From: Ancylothrix sp036704045
GTDB lineage: Bacteria; Cyanobacteriota; Cyanobacteriia; Cyanobacteriales; Oscillatoriaceae
Assembly: GCA_036704045.1 (NCBI GenBank)
Contig: DATNQM010000022.1
Span: forward strand, 62,001 to 126,000
Direction: 5' to 3'
DNA: 64,000 nt
Of the stretch, positions 8,355 through 18,078 are shown piece by piece. The translations under genes and the position numbers were made by a program. How positions within the stretch are numbered: the first letter of the stretch is position 1; each line of letters begins with the position of its first letter. The notes below the pieces were generated by a model. That model made no database searches. It saw nothing but the letters and a program-made list of their open reading frames with translations, and was not told the DNA's origin.

Positions 8355-10358
8355 ATGGGTTTAGAGTCTAACACTTCTGAAAACGAGGCCCTTGCCTTAT
8401 CAGCTAATTCAAACAATTCACTTCAACGTGCTGCACTCAAAAAGGGTCAAACGATGACTCGCGTAGAAAAACCCTGGACAATTGAGCAGAGCGAGGAACT
8501 CTACCGCATTAAAGGCTGGGGAGAACCTTATTACTCTATCAATGCTTTAGGTCACGTTACAGTTTCGCCGAAGGGAGATCGTGGAGGTTCCCTAGATTTA
8601 CACGAACTGATTGAAGCTTTGCGGCGGCGAAATTTGGGTTTGCCTTTGCTGATTCGGTTTTCTGATATTTTAGAAGACCGTATTGAACGCTTAAATGCTT
8701 GTTTTGCGCGGGCTATTGCTCGCTATAACTATGGAGGAGTTTATCGGGGTGTGTTTCCGGTCAAATGCAACCAACACCGGCATCTAGTTGAAGATTTGGT
8801 CAGGTTTGGTTCCCCCCATCAATTTGGTTTAGAGGCCGGTTCTAAACCAGAATTGATGATTGCTTTAGCTACTCTCACAACGCCGGGGGCACTTTTAATT
8901 TGCAATGGCTATAAAGATCGTGAATATGTCGAAACAGCTATTTTAGCTAGCCGGTTAGGACAAACTTCAATTATTGTAATTGAGCAAGTTGAAGAAGTAC
9001 AAATGGTTATTGATGCCTCTCGTAAGTTGGGCATTGCGCCAATAGTTGGGGTACGCGCTAAACTCAGTACAAAAGGTAGTGGTCGTTGGGGTTGTTCTAC
9101 CGGCGACCGCGCAAAGTTTGGTTTAACTATTCCTGAAATGTTGGCGGCGGTTGAAAAATTAACCGAAGCCGGTTTGCTGAATTCTTTACAGCTTTTACAT
9201 TTTCATATTGGCTCACAAATTTCTTCGATTAGTGTTATTAAAGATGCCATCCGGGAAGCTAGTCAAATATATGTAGAACTGTTGAAGCTGGGCGCAAATA
9301 TGAAATATCTGGATGTGGGTGGTGGTTTAGGAGTAGATTACGACGGCTCTAAAAGCAAATACCATGCTTCTAAAAATTATAATATGCAAAACTACGCGAA
9401 TGATATTGTCGCGGAAGTGAAAGAAGCTTGTGAAGAACGTTCAATGCCGGTGCCTACTTTAATTAGTGAAAGTGGTCGAGCAATTGCTTCTCATCAATCG
9501 GTGTTAGTTTTTGATGTCTTAGGCGTTAGTGATGTTAGCACCGGCACACCCCCAGAGGTAACAGAAAAAGAGCATTTAATTTTACGCAACCTCTACGAAA
9601 CCTATCAATCAATTGCATTGTTAAACTATCAAGAAGCCTATCACGATGCAATTCAGTTTAAGGAAGAAGCAATTAGTTTGTTTAATTTTGGCTATTTAAG
9701 TTTGCCAGAACGAGCAAAAGCAGAAAGTATTTATTGGGCTTGTTGTCAAAAAATTCGAGAAATTTTGCGTCTCCAAAACTATATACCCGATGAATTGGAA
9801 GATTTAGAGCGCACAATGGCTTCAATTTATTACATCAATTTGTCTGTTTTTCAGTCGGCTCCTGATAGTTGGGCTATTGATCAATTATTCCCTATTATGC
9901 CCATTCATCGCCTTGATGAAGAACCTAATGAACGGGTAACTTTGGCCGATTTAACTTGTGATAGTGATGGAAAAATTGACAAGTTTATTGATTTACAATC
10001 TACAAAGCCGGTCTTAGAACTTCACTCCATTAAACCCAATGAATCCTATTATTTGGGAATGTTTTTAGGAGGTGCTTATCAAGAGATTATGGGCAATTTA
10101 CATAATCTTTTTGGAGATACTAATACGGTACATATAAAACTCACACCCACAGGATATCAAATTGAACACGTTGTGAAGGGAGATACCATGACGGAAGTTC
10201 TGGCCTATGTGGAATATGACCCAGAAGATTTAATCGAAAGTATCCGCCAACAAACAGAACAAGCATTGCAAGATAAACGCATTACCATTGAAGAATCGCA
10301 GTTATTACTGCAAAATTATGCACGCGGTTTGACGGGATACACATATCTGTCAAGTTAA
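8355..10358 (+). CDS. speA: Biosynthetic arginine decarboxylase
   Basis: A 667-residue PLP enzyme of the group IV (alanine-racemase fold) decarboxylases that converts arginine to agmatine, the first step of polyamine synthesis. The PLP lysine is Lys137 in GVFPVKCNQHRH. LQLLHFHIGSQIS and KYLDVGGGLGVDYDGS are family signatures of the TIM-barrel PLP-binding region, and the C-terminal beta domain contains YYLGMFLGGAYQEIMGNLHNLFGDT. The length agrees with cyanobacterial and E. coli SpeA proteins (about 630-690). The N-terminal 35 residues are low-complexity, and a second Met (MTRVEKPW) could serve as an alternative start. The gene stands alone behind a 471-base upstream region. Confidence 0.96.
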   Translation: MGLESNTSENEALALSANSNNSLQRAALKKGQTMTRVEKPWTIEQSEELYRIKGWGEPYYSINALGHVTVSPKGDRGGSLDLHELIEALRRRNLGLPLLIRFSDILEDRIERLNACFARAIARYNYGGVYRGVFPVKCNQHRHLVEDLVRFGSPHQFGLEAGSKPELMIALATLTTPGALLICNGYKDREYVETAILASRLGQTSIIVIEQVEEVQMVIDASRKLGIAPIVGVRAKLSTKGSGRWGCSTGDRAKFGLTIPEMLAAVEKLTEAGLLNSLQLLHFHIGSQISSISVIKDAIREASQIYVELLKLGANMKYLDVGGGLGVDYDGSKSKYHASKNYNMQNYANDIVAEVKEACEERSMPVPTLISESGRAIASHQSVLVFDVLGVSDVSTGTPPEVTEKEHLILRNLYETYQSIALLNYQEAYHDAIQFKEEAISLFNFGYLSLPERAKAESIYWACCQKIREILRLQNYIPDELEDLERTMASIYYINLSVFQSAPDSWAIDQLFPIMPIHRLDEEPNERVTLADLTCDSDGKIDKFIDLQSTKPVLELHSIKPNESYYLGMFLGGAYQEIMGNLHNLFGDTNTVHIKLTPTGYQIEHVVKGDTMTEVLAYVEYDPEDLIESIRQQTEQALQDKRITIEESQLLLQNYARGLTGYTYLSS

Positions 10359-10367
10359 AAAAAATAT

Positions 10368-10401
10368 CCCCCCATTTTCTACAGTGCTCGGAAATGGGGG
10401 G
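10368..10401 (-). terminator. Rho-independent terminator, mainly for the minus-strand NDP-sugar gene
   Basis: CCCCCCATTT at 10368-10377 pairs with AAATGGGGGG at 10392-10401. Read on the minus strand the hairpin is followed by a run of eight T (10364-10357), right after the end of the NDP-sugar gene at 10450. It sits between convergent genes, so it may also stop speA transcription, though the plus side has no T-run. Confidence 0.85.
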
Positions 10402-10449
10402 AAACTCTCAAAACTCCTATCAAAACAAAACTAGGAGAGCTAAATTTTT

Positions 10450-11616
10450 TCAAAGTTCGTCAACGCCTAATAATTCAGCAATGGCTTGGTGTTCCATCGG
10501 CGGCGAGTTGGGTAAGGTTTTACGAGTATCCGTAATCAGCCAATCGAGGGCGGCTGCTTCTAAATCAATTCGCTCACCGGTTTTGTCGATACAATAACGT
10601 CCGAATACTAACTTATCAACCAACCGCGCACCTTGTCCCAAACGAGAGTATTCAAAAATGACACTATTTTCTACCGTTGCGCCCCGGCAAACGCAACAAT
10701 TAGGGCCAATAGCTGTAGGGCCAACAATTTTTGCACCATCTTCAATGCGAGTCATTCCGCCAATATAAACCGGCCCTTGAATATCAACTTTATCCCAATT
10801 TACTGCTACATTAAGGCCGGTGTAAACTCCTGGTCTCACTTCAATTCCAGGTATTCTTACATTTTTCACTTCTCCTGACATCACGCCCCGTATTGCTCGC
10901 CAATAGTCGGGTACTTTTCCAATATCTACCCACTGAAAATCCATTGCAATACCGTAAAACGGAGCGCCAATTTCTACCAAATGAGGAAATAATTGGCTAC
11001 CAATATCGTATTCTCTACCAGAAGGAATATATTTCAAAACTTCTGGCTCAAAAATATAAATGCCGGTGTTGATATTCGTACTTAAAGCCTCTTCAACGGG
11101 AGGTTTTTCTTGGAAGGCAATAATGCGGTTATTTTCGTCTGTTACAACCACACCATAACTTGAAACTTCCTCACGCGGAACCGATTTCATAATTACCGTA
11201 GCAATAGAACCTTTTTCTCTATGCCACCTAACCGCCTCGGTTAAATCCAAATCAATTAAAGCATCACCGCACAATACCACAAAGGTATCATCAAAAAAAG
11301 GAGAAAAGTCTTGAATTCGGCGCATTCCACCGGCAGAACCCAGCGCCTCACCCATCAATTCGCCTTCAACTATTCGACCTTCAAAAGAATAGGCAATTTG
11401 AACTCCAAAACGCTGTCCGTCTCGAAAATAGTCTTCAATTTCTTTTGCCAAGTGGCTGACGTTGACCATAATTTCGTCAAAACCATGTTGGCGCAGAACT
11501 TCCACCAAAAATTCCATTACTGGTTTTTGTAGAATAGGAATCATCGGTTTTGGGATGGTATAGGTAATAGGACGAATACGCGTTCCTTTACCTGCTGCGA
11601 GAATCATGGCTTTCAT
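10450..11616 (-). CDS. NDP-sugar pyrophosphorylase (mannose-1-phosphate guanylyltransferase-like)
   Basis: A 388-residue sugar-phosphate nucleotidyltransferase. The N-terminal Rossmann-like domain opens with MKAMILAAGKGTRIRPITY, the nucleotide-binding signature. LCGDALIDLDL is the metal-binding GD motif, and FQEKPPVEEALSTNINTGIY and MDFQWVDIGKVPDYWRA are typical of the GDP-mannose/glucose-1-phosphate group. From about residue 260 the protein has left-handed beta-helix hexapeptides (IGGMTRIEDGAKIVGPTAIG). Which sugar and nucleotide it uses cannot be read from sequence. Relatives in cyanobacteria are annotated as mannose-1-phosphate guanylyltransferase. A terminator lies just downstream. Sugar-nucleotide supply for cell-surface glycans is the probable role. 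Confidence 0.9.
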   Translation of the reverse strand: MKAMILAAGKGTRIRPITYTIPKPMIPILQKPVMEFLVEVLRQHGFDEIMVNVSHLAKEIEDYFRDGQRFGVQIAYSFEGRIVEGELMGEALGSAGGMRRIQDFSPFFDDTFVVLCGDALIDLDLTEAVRWHREKGSIATVIMKSVPREEVSSYGVVVTDENNRIIAFQEKPPVEEALSTNINTGIYIFEPEVLKYIPSGREYDIGSQLFPHLVEIGAPFYGIAMDFQWVDIGKVPDYWRAIRGVMSGEVKNVRIPGIEVRPGVYTGLNVAVNWDKVDIQGPVYIGGMTRIEDGAKIVGPTAIGPNCCVCRGATVENSVIFEYSRLGQGARLVDKLVFGRYCIDKTGERIDLEAAALDWLITDTRKTLPNSPPMEHQAIAELLGVDEL

Positions 11617-11843
11617 AAATATATTTCTCTACACATGAGCGCGAATCAATTATAAGTTTTCGCTTGGCAACGATAGAGTCAGTCTATACAAATGCCTGCA
11701 TTACCAGACATTGTAGTAACTTGACTGGCTGGTGATTGAGTTTAACATTTCCGACATCGGATTTTAATTCTTAGGAGGTGGATTTTAGTTTTTATAGCGC
11801 GTGGTGGTTTTTGTATCGGAATTTTCAGCAAATATTTGTAGCT

Positions 11844-12746
11844 TTATTTTGGGGAAATGTTTTCTTCCACCGGCTCTGATGGTGGTGTAGTTTCGTTGAT
11901 GGCTCGAATTTTCAGGTCTTGGTAAAATTCTTCTTGTAGCAATTCTACTTTTGATTGCGAAGACAATAGCAGCAAAGCCCAGAAAACTGCGACCCGCTCA
12001 CTGTGGGGTTCTTGGGGGTGATGGTGTTCGGGCGGCACTATGGGTTCCCAAAATGAAAGCAACTCATTTAAATCTATCCATTCTTGGTTTTGAGAAATTT
12101 CTGGCCATCGGTGGGCTAAAAATTTTTCTAGGATGGCGGCGACTTCGGTAAGGTTTTCTTGGTGGGCTAAACCGGCAATGGCACGGGCTGCTTGGGCGCT
12201 GTTTTTGGGCCGGTGTTTTTTTGTTCTAGGCCGGCGAGGACGGTCTTGAATTTCCGTTGCCATTACCTGCAATTGTTCAATAAGTTCTTGCAGGGTGACT
12301 CGGCGTTTTTGGGGTGGTTGAGCAACCGCACGCCGACGGATACAGCGGTCTAGTTGCACGGCATTTCTCACAGAAGTTAGACCCTCTCCTTCGAGCATCA
12401 AAGCCTCTTCTTCTGGCAGTTGCGTTTCTTCGTTTTCTTCTTGCAGCCGAGCCAGGGTGTCTGCTTTCAGCAAAACCAGCATTGAGGCGTAGAGAAATGC
12501 TTGCCCAGACTGGGAGAGAGCGGCTTCTCGCTCTACCAAGGTTGCCGGTGTCCCAGAGGAGGTACCAGGAATGGGAACAGCGCTAAGGGTGCTTAAAAAG
12601 CGGTCAATTACATCTATAACTTGCACATCCCAGGGGTCAATTTCTCCCTGTTCTGCCATTTCCATTAGCATCGCTATACCCAGTTCTGGGGCTGAGGCTC
12701 CTTGACTGTGTAATTTTACTGATTGTTGGGAAAGTGAACTTGTCAT
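11844..12746 (-). CDS. scpA: Segregation and condensation protein A
   Basis: A 300-residue kleisin-family protein that bridges SMC dimers and recruits ScpB during chromosome condensation. The start region (GIAMLMEMAEQGEIDPWDVQVIDVIDRFL) and the following FLYASMLVLLKADTLARLQEE are the characteristic N-terminal kleisin helices. The C-terminal winged-helix part is VAVFWALLLLSSQSKVELLQEEFY. The central segment (residues about 140-180) is Arg/Lys-rich, KRRVTLQELIEQL through RRPRTKKHRPKNS. Proteins of this length with the basic middle are usual in cyanobacteria. scpB is not in the window. Confidence 0.93.
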   Translation of the reverse strand: MTSSLSQQSVKLHSQGASAPELGIAMLMEMAEQGEIDPWDVQVIDVIDRFLSTLSAVPIPGTSSGTPATLVEREAALSQSGQAFLYASMLVLLKADTLARLQEENEETQLPEEEALMLEGEGLTSVRNAVQLDRCIRRRAVAQPPQKRRVTLQELIEQLQVMATEIQDRPRRPRTKKHRPKNSAQAARAIAGLAHQENLTEVAAILEKFLAHRWPEISQNQEWIDLNELLSFWEPIVPPEHHHPQEPHSERVAVFWALLLLSSQSKVELLQEEFYQDLKIRAINETTPPSEPVEENISPK

Positions 12747-12806
12747 TCGTTTTTTGTGAAAAATTATTGAACTTTAACAACACATTTCTCTTTCCAAAAC
12801 TTGCTT

Positions 12807-13580
12807 TCAAGCTGCTGCTTGATTTTTACCGATACCAAGGGCCGGTAATAGTCGATATTTTAAAAACCCGCCAAGAGCAACTAATAAAATAATGACTAAT
12901 GCACCAATACCAATAGGACTGGGCACCCAAAAAACTGTTTCTAAGTGATTAATTTGGCCGGATTTTATTTTCCAACTAAACTGAGAATCTTGTTTTTGGG
13001 TAGCAATAGAAGGTAGATCAGTTTCTATTTTAGTAGCCCCCCAAGGTGTGTTTAAACTAAAGTCTAAGTCTAAAATAGACCCCGGACTTAATAAAACATT
13101 ACCATTGGAAGAAAGTACACTCAGCGAACTTAAATCTAAGTCATAAACTAAACGATTTCTAATAGCAAAAATCCAATTACTTTGGGTGACACTTAAATGA
13201 GATTTAATGTCTGGAAGGTCTGGAACGGGCCGAGATTTTTGCTCGTCTAGGGGGTTAAAAAAGTCGTTAAATTTTTCTTCGAGTTCAGCCCCATTATTAA
13301 ATGGTATTGTGACCAAAACTTCTCCTTCTTTGAGTTGTTTGGTTCTTCCCCCTAACTGATTAGCTCGTTGTTTAATACTATCCAACCATTCTTGAACTGT
13401 AGTGCTGCTAAAACTTGTCAACTGTTGCCCTAACTGAATATGTTGGACAATTTCTCCGTGTGTTTGGCTTTCAAAATTGATGGCTATATCATAATCTACA
13501 CAGCCAGAAAGCAAAAAAGAAGCAAGGATAATTGTTAAGAAATTCCGCCATTGGCTAAAAATTTTATCGAGATGTTTCAT
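12807..13580 (-). CDS. DUF3153-family membrane-anchored lipoprotein
   Basis: A 257-residue secreted protein. The N-terminus has a signal peptide with a lipobox, FLLSGCVDY (Cys27), so it should be lipid-modified. A soluble, mostly beta domain follows, and near the C-terminus a single membrane helix (IGIGALVIILLVALGGFL) ends in a short basic tail. The combination of the opening CVDYDIAINFESQTHGEI with a C-terminal helix is that of DUF3153, a cyanobacterial family of unknown function. It probably spans or tethers to the cytoplasmic membrane with the domain on the outside. No partner is apparent from the neighbours. Confidence 0.85.
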   Translation of the reverse strand: MKHLDKIFSQWRNFLTIILASFLLSGCVDYDIAINFESQTHGEIVQHIQLGQQLTSFSSTTVQEWLDSIKQRANQLGGRTKQLKEGEVLVTIPFNNGAELEEKFNDFFNPLDEQKSRPVPDLPDIKSHLSVTQSNWIFAIRNRLVYDLDLSSLSVLSSNGNVLLSPGSILDLDFSLNTPWGATKIETDLPSIATQKQDSQFSWKIKSGQINHLETVFWVPSPIGIGALVIILLVALGGFLKYRLLPALGIGKNQAAA

Positions 13581-13979
13581 ACAACTAATACCAGAAATTT
13601 TAGGGGTAAAATAGGAGATTTTTACTTAATTTAAACCTGAACAAAAATTTTAAAATATTTTCTTAGTCTGTGTTCATTGGTTTTTTTTTGATATCAAACC
13701 GCCAGGTTGCCCCAAGGCAGTCAAAAAGTCTGGGTTTATGGCCCAGTTTGCTGTTAAGAACAAGCAGACCAGTGGAAAATTTTCCATGATTGTACAGGTT
13801 GGGGAGCCGGTGTGAGGCTATGCTTTATTCATCTTAGGCGTTGTGGTGTGGTTGTTGCTACTCATCAAAGTGACAAACTCAGCAGTGATGGCAAAAAATT
13901 TAACTATAGCAACCGACTTTGTAGCTTCTGCCAAGAGTGTTACAAAGAAAGCAGCACAAGCCTTGCTAATGAAAAAAAC

Positions 13980-15983
13980 ATGGATACTTTAGATACGCGA
14001 GAATGGTTGCTTACAAATGGTTTAGGCAGCTTTGCCTGTGGAACGGTATGCGATGCTCGCACGAGGACTTATCATGGTTGGTTAGTTGCGGCTCTTGATC
14101 CTCCTTGCCGGCGTACCTTACTTTTGTCGCATTTGGAGGCTTCTTTGGAAGTGGCCGGTCAAGTTTGGCAGTTGGGGACTAATTTCTGGCAAGATGGAAC
14201 AATTGCACCGGCCGGTTTTCAATTGCTGCGCTCGTTTGAACGGGAACCGACGCCTACTTGGACTTGGGGCGAGGGAGACTGGCAGCTTAGACGCCGGTTA
14301 TTGATGCCTCATCAGGGTTTAGAAAAAGTTTCTCACAATATTTTAATTGAATATCAGTATCAAGGGATTGCACCGGCAATTTTAAAACTCCGTCCTTTGA
14401 TTGCCCATCGAGATTTTCATCATCAACAAACGGGCGGAGATAATTTAAAATTCTCCCAAAATATCAGTGAAAATGAGGTTATTTTACAAGCATTTTATAA
14501 TGAGCAAGCCCTGACGGAGTGGCGCTTACGCTGGAGTTCGGGAAAGTATGAGGCTGAGGATTTTTGGTATTGGAATTATTTTTATCCTGAAGAAAATAAA
14601 CGTGGTTTAAATGATGCAGAAGATTTATATAGTTCTGGGTATTTAACTGTTTTTTTACAACCCTTTGATGGTGTGGTTTTAGAGGCATCTGTAGGGGAAC
14701 AGAAGGGAGAAAAGTATATTTTTAGTAATTATTTTGAGGAGGCGTTATCTAAAGAAGAAAAACGCTATTTTGAAGTTTTTAAAAGCTTAGGATATGGGGG
14801 TAGTACAAAAGAGGAAAAAATCAAAAATAGTTTGTTGAAAGCAAGTGATCAATTTATTGTTTATCGGGCTTCAATTGATGGGCCTACGGTGATTGCGGGG
14901 TATCCTTGGTTTAATGATTGGGGAAGAGATACTTTAATTGCTTTGCCTGGTTTAGCTTTGGTGACAGGGCGTTTTGAGCTTGCTAAAGGTTTGCTAAGAA
15001 CTTTTGGAAAGTATTGTCAGCATGGGTTAATTCCGAATGCGTTTCCTGATGGGGGAAGTCAGCCTTTTTATAATAGTATTGATGCGGCTTTGTGGTGGGT
15101 AGAAATTTTGGGTATTTATTGGTCTGTAACACAGGATTGGGAGTTTTTGCGAGAGCAATATTCGGTAGTAAGGCAAATTTATAAGGGCTTTAGTGCGGGG
15201 AGTTTATATAGTATTGGTGTGGATGCGGCTGATGGGTTGGTGATGTGGGATGCGCCTGGGGTGGCGCTAACGTGGATGGATGTGGTACTTGATGGGGTGC
15301 CGGTGACTCCCCGCCGAGGTAAGCCGGTGGAGATTAATGCTTTGTGGTATTCGCTTTTGCGTTGGGGGGCTGTTTGGGCTGGCCGGTTGGGCCTTGAGGC
15401 TGGTGAGTTTCAGGTGAAGTATCAAAATCAGGCGGTTAGGTATGCACATCAAGCAGAAGTTGTCAAGGTTTCTTTGCAAAAATTTTGGAATGCTAAGAAG
15501 GGTTATTTATATGATGTGATAGACCCGGAGGGGGTTAGGGATGGAAGAATACGTCCGAATGCGGTTTTGGCGTTGTCTTTGTCCCATTGTGCGTTTTCCC
15601 AGGAACAGGGGGAGAGAGTGATGGCGTTGGCGCGGGAGAGGTTGTTGACTCCCTATGGTTTGCGGAGTTTAGATAGGGACGATGGGGGGTACAAGGGGCG
15701 TTATGAGGGGGGCCGGTATGGTAGAGACCGGGCGTATCATCAGGGGACTGTTTGGAGTTGGTTGATGGGTGCTTTTGTGAGGGGTTGGGTGCGTTTTTAC
15801 CCGGATGTAGAGGTGCCGGTGGATTGGGATACAATGTTACATCATTTTTGTGAAGAGGTTTGTATAAATAATGTTTCGGAGATTTTTGATGGGGATGCGC
15901 CGCATTTTCCTCAAGGGACTTTTGCTCAGGCTTGGTCGGTTGCTGAGTTGCTGCGACATTGGCCGGGGATGGGTTTAGATTAA
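13980..15983 (+). CDS. Glycogen debranching enzyme, amylo-alpha-1,6-glucosidase type
   Basis: A roughly 667-residue glucosidase of the archaeal/bacterial-type glycogen debranching family, which hydrolyses alpha-1,6 branches in limit dextrin. The N-terminal GDE domain begins TREWLLTNGLGSFACGTV and has RTRTYHGWLVAAL. The C-terminal (alpha/alpha)6 GH domain includes AGYPWFNDWGRDTLIALPGL, where the Asp of GRDT is in the catalytic region, and NALWYSLLRWG and SWLMGAFVRGW. I place the start at 13980 because homologues open with this D-T-R-E-W segment. An in-frame start at 13812 would add 56 residues, Cys-rich and unlike the family. No clear ribosome binding site supports either. Glycogen is the cyanobacterial carbon store. 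Confidence 0.88.
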   Translation: MDTLDTREWLLTNGLGSFACGTVCDARTRTYHGWLVAALDPPCRRTLLLSHLEASLEVAGQVWQLGTNFWQDGTIAPAGFQLLRSFEREPTPTWTWGEGDWQLRRRLLMPHQGLEKVSHNILIEYQYQGIAPAILKLRPLIAHRDFHHQQTGGDNLKFSQNISENEVILQAFYNEQALTEWRLRWSSGKYEAEDFWYWNYFYPEENKRGLNDAEDLYSSGYLTVFLQPFDGVVLEASVGEQKGEKYIFSNYFEEALSKEEKRYFEVFKSLGYGGSTKEEKIKNSLLKASDQFIVYRASIDGPTVIAGYPWFNDWGRDTLIALPGLALVTGRFELAKGLLRTFGKYCQHGLIPNAFPDGGSQPFYNSIDAALWWVEILGIYWSVTQDWEFLREQYSVVRQIYKGFSAGSLYSIGVDAADGLVMWDAPGVALTWMDVVLDGVPVTPRRGKPVEINALWYSLLRWGAVWAGRLGLEAGEFQVKYQNQAVRYAHQAEVVKVSLQKFWNAKKGYLYDVIDPEGVRDGRIRPNAVLALSLSHCAFSQEQGERVMALARERLLTPYGLRSLDRDDGGYKGRYEGGRYGRDRAYHQGTVWSWLMGAFVRGWVRFYPDVEVPVDWDTMLHHFCEEVCINNVSEIFDGDAPHFPQGTFAQAWSVAELLRHWPGMGLD

Positions 15984-16128
15984 TTAATAGAGGTTTTGTT
16001 GGGACTGTGGTAATGCAAAAACCTGGTTTGTTAGAAAAATCGGGTTTTTGGCTTAATAGCAATCTCAAATAGAGTCTGGAATAATTGACAGTTTAGAATA
16101 GTTAAGAAGTTTAGAAAGTTAAAAGACA

Positions 16129-17415
16129 ATGCAAGCAGAATACCGGCAACGACGCGAAAAGTTAATGGCAAAAATTGGCAATGGTACGGCAATTTTTCGC
16201 AGTGCGCCTATGGCAGTAATGCACAATGATGTGGAGTATGCTTTTCGTCAAGATAGTGATTTTTTCTATTTAACCGGCTTTAATGAACCCTCGGCGGTTG
16301 CTGTTTTGGCACCACATCACGATGAGCATAAATTTGTTTTATTTGTGCAACCAAAAGAACCTGAAAAAGAAGTTTGGACGGGATATCGGGCGGGGGTTGA
16401 AGGTGCAAAGGAACTTTACGGCGCTGATGAAGCTTTTCCAATTAATGAGTTAGATGAAAAGTTGCCGAAGTATTTAGAAAAAGCCGACCGTATTTATTAT
16501 CATTTGGGGCGCGATAAGGCGTTTAATGAGACGGTTTTGAAACATTGGCAACAGTTAATGCGAACTTATCCTAAACGCGGAATTGGGCCTACTGCAATTG
16601 AAGAAACCGGCCCCATTTTACACGCAATGCGTTTAATTAAAACCGAGACAGAATTAGAGTTAATGCGGAAAGCGGCAGCTATTTCTGTGGAGGCGCATTT
16701 GTTGGCGCAGGAAATGGCAAAACCGGGGGTTTTTGAGTATGAAATTCAAGCGGAAATGGAGCGACTTTTTCGCTTACGCGGTGGAAATGGGCCGGCTTAT
16801 CCGTCAATTGTGGCATCGGGGCCCAATGCTTGTATTTTGCACTACATTGAAAATAATCGGCAATTACAAGAAAATGATTTGTTGTTGATTGATGCGGGTG
16901 GTTCTTATGGTTATTACAATGGCGATATCACGCGGACTTTTCCTGTAACCGGCACTTTTACTGCGGAACAAAAAGCGATTTATGATATTGTTTTGACGGC
17001 ACAATTAAAGGCTATTGAACAAGTGCAACCGGGCAATGAGTGGAGTAAAATTCACGACACGGCGGTGCGAGTTTTGGTAGAAGGTTTGATTGATTTAGGC
17101 ATTTTGGTGGGGGATATTGAGGAGATTATTAAGGAGGAGAAATATAAGCCTTATTATATGCACAGGACTGGTCATTGGTTAGGTTTAGATGTGCATGATG
17201 TGGGGGTTTATCAGTTTGGGGAACAGTCGCAAATTTTGCAAGCTGGGCAAGTTTTGACTGTGGAACCGGGGCTTTATTTTGGCGGAAATATTAAGCCGGT
17301 GGAGGGTCAACCAGAACTTGATGAACGTTGGCGAGGTATAGGAATTCGCATCGAAGATGATGTTTTGGTAACGAATTCTGGGCATGAAATTTTAACGGCC
17401 GGTGTTCCTAAATAG
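16129..17415 (+). CDS. pepP: Xaa-Pro aminopeptidase (aminopeptidase P)
   Basis: A 428-residue M24B metallopeptidase that removes an N-terminal residue preceding proline. The N-terminal creatinase-like domain (DVEYAFRQDSDFFYLTGFNEP) precedes the pita-bread catalytic domain. The dinuclear metal ligands can be seen: Asp in LLIDAGGSYGYYNGDITRTF (two Asp), His in YMHRTGHWLGLDVHDVG, Glu in VEPGLYF and Glu in GIRIEDDVLV. The length matches bacterial PepP. The ATG is preceded by AGAAAGTTAAAAGACA, a weak ribosome binding site. It sits between the debranching enzyme and a toxin-antitoxin pair, with no functional link implied. Confidence 0.95.
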   Translation: MQAEYRQRREKLMAKIGNGTAIFRSAPMAVMHNDVEYAFRQDSDFFYLTGFNEPSAVAVLAPHHDEHKFVLFVQPKEPEKEVWTGYRAGVEGAKELYGADEAFPINELDEKLPKYLEKADRIYYHLGRDKAFNETVLKHWQQLMRTYPKRGIGPTAIEETGPILHAMRLIKTETELELMRKAAAISVEAHLLAQEMAKPGVFEYEIQAEMERLFRLRGGNGPAYPSIVASGPNACILHYIENNRQLQENDLLLIDAGGSYGYYNGDITRTFPVTGTFTAEQKAIYDIVLTAQLKAIEQVQPGNEWSKIHDTAVRVLVEGLIDLGILVGDIEEIIKEEKYKPYYMHRTGHWLGLDVHDVGVYQFGEQSQILQAGQVLTVEPGLYFGGNIKPVEGQPELDERWRGIGIRIEDDVLVTNSGHEILTAGVPK

Positions 17416-17485
17416 CGGTTTATATTGTTGTTTTGCCCATCGGTTTATAATGGTGGGCAAAGCTATAAAAACAGAGGTTAGGTTT

Positions 17486-17701
17486 ATGATGAAAGCTTAT
17501 AAATTTGATGAAGTTTTAGAAATTGTCGAAAGCTTTTCAGCTGAAGATCAGGATGCACTAATTGAGGTGCTGCAAAGGCGCCGGTCTGAGCAACGCCGAA
17601 CAGAAATTGCTGTAAATATTACCCAAGCCGAAGAAGAATATAAGCAGGGAAAAGCAAAGCGTGTAACTGTTGATGAGTTGATGGCTGAGTTTAAAGAATG
17701 A
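17486..17701 (+). CDS. Antitoxin of a RelE-type pair
   Basis: A 71-residue acidic and amphipathic protein starting MMKAYKFDEVLEIVESF. The frame runs open from a TTG-like position at 17402, but that would include unlikely residues. The tandem ATGs at 17486/17489, with AGAGG about 10 bases upstream, fit better. The C-terminal part (QAEEEYKQGKAKRVTVDELMAEF) is the kind of peptide that wraps a RelE fold. The TGA overlaps the ATG of the next gene by 4 bases. The family is common in cyanobacteria, and the exact antitoxin class is not assigned. Confidence 0.75.
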   Translation: MMKAYKFDEVLEIVESFSAEDQDALIEVLQRRRSEQRRTEIAVNITQAEEEYKQGKAKRVTVDELMAEFKE

Positions 17702-17979
17702 ATTTAATAACTTCTTCTTCGTTTCAAAGAGCATTAAGGGTAACAATTAAAAAACAACCATTATTACAGCAGAGAATTGAACAAAAATTATATCTTTTAG
17801 CTGCTGATCCATTTAATCCTTTGTTGCGAACTCATAAACTTAAAGGTGAGTTAGCCGGTGCTTGGTCTTGTACAGTAGATTATGATTGTCGGCTTGTTTT
17901 TAAGTTTGTTGAAAATCAAGAAACTGGGGAAGAAGAAATTTTGCTGATTGATATTGGCACCCACGATGAAGTTTATTAA
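17698..17979 (+). CDS. RelE/YafQ-like mRNA interferase toxin
   Basis: A 93-residue RelE/ParE-superfamily toxin. It opens MNLITSSSFQRALRVTIKKQ and contains HKLKGELAGAWSCTVDYDCRLVFKF, the strand-helix pattern of the family, in which LKG and the Cys-Arg-Leu segment are typical of YafQ/RelE toxins. It ends with IDIGTHDEVY, whose His is a usual catalytic or substrate-contact residue. Its ATG overlaps the antitoxin stop (ATGA) and a perfect terminator hairpin follows 8 bases after its own stop. It probably cleaves ribosome-bound mRNA when released. Confidence 0.85.
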   Translation: MNLITSSSFQRALRVTIKKQPLLQQRIEQKLYLLAADPFNPLLRTHKLKGELAGAWSCTVDYDCRLVFKFVENQETGEEEILLIDIGTHDEVY

Positions 17980-17986
17980 AGTTTGT

Positions 17987-18013
17987 GGTGGGCAAAGCCC
18001 ACCTTATTTTTTA
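17987..18013 (+). terminator. Rho-independent terminator after the RelE-type pair
   Basis: A perfect 7-bp stem GGTGGGC (17987-17993) and GCCCACC (17997-18003), with loop AAA, followed by TTATTTTTT. The T-run is on the plus side, so it terminates the toxin-antitoxin operon. Confidence 0.85.
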
Positions 18014-18078
18014 ATTGGCTGTTAAAACAACGCGGTAACGAACTTTCTCTGAATTAATTTTTAGCTGATTATGAAGTT

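Noticed and set aside
15535..16068. 177-residue Pro/His-rich frame on the minus strand opposite the debranching enzyme
   Set aside because: It is wholly opposite a strong plus-strand gene with clear domains; its Pro/His/Ser bias is that of an antisense shadow.
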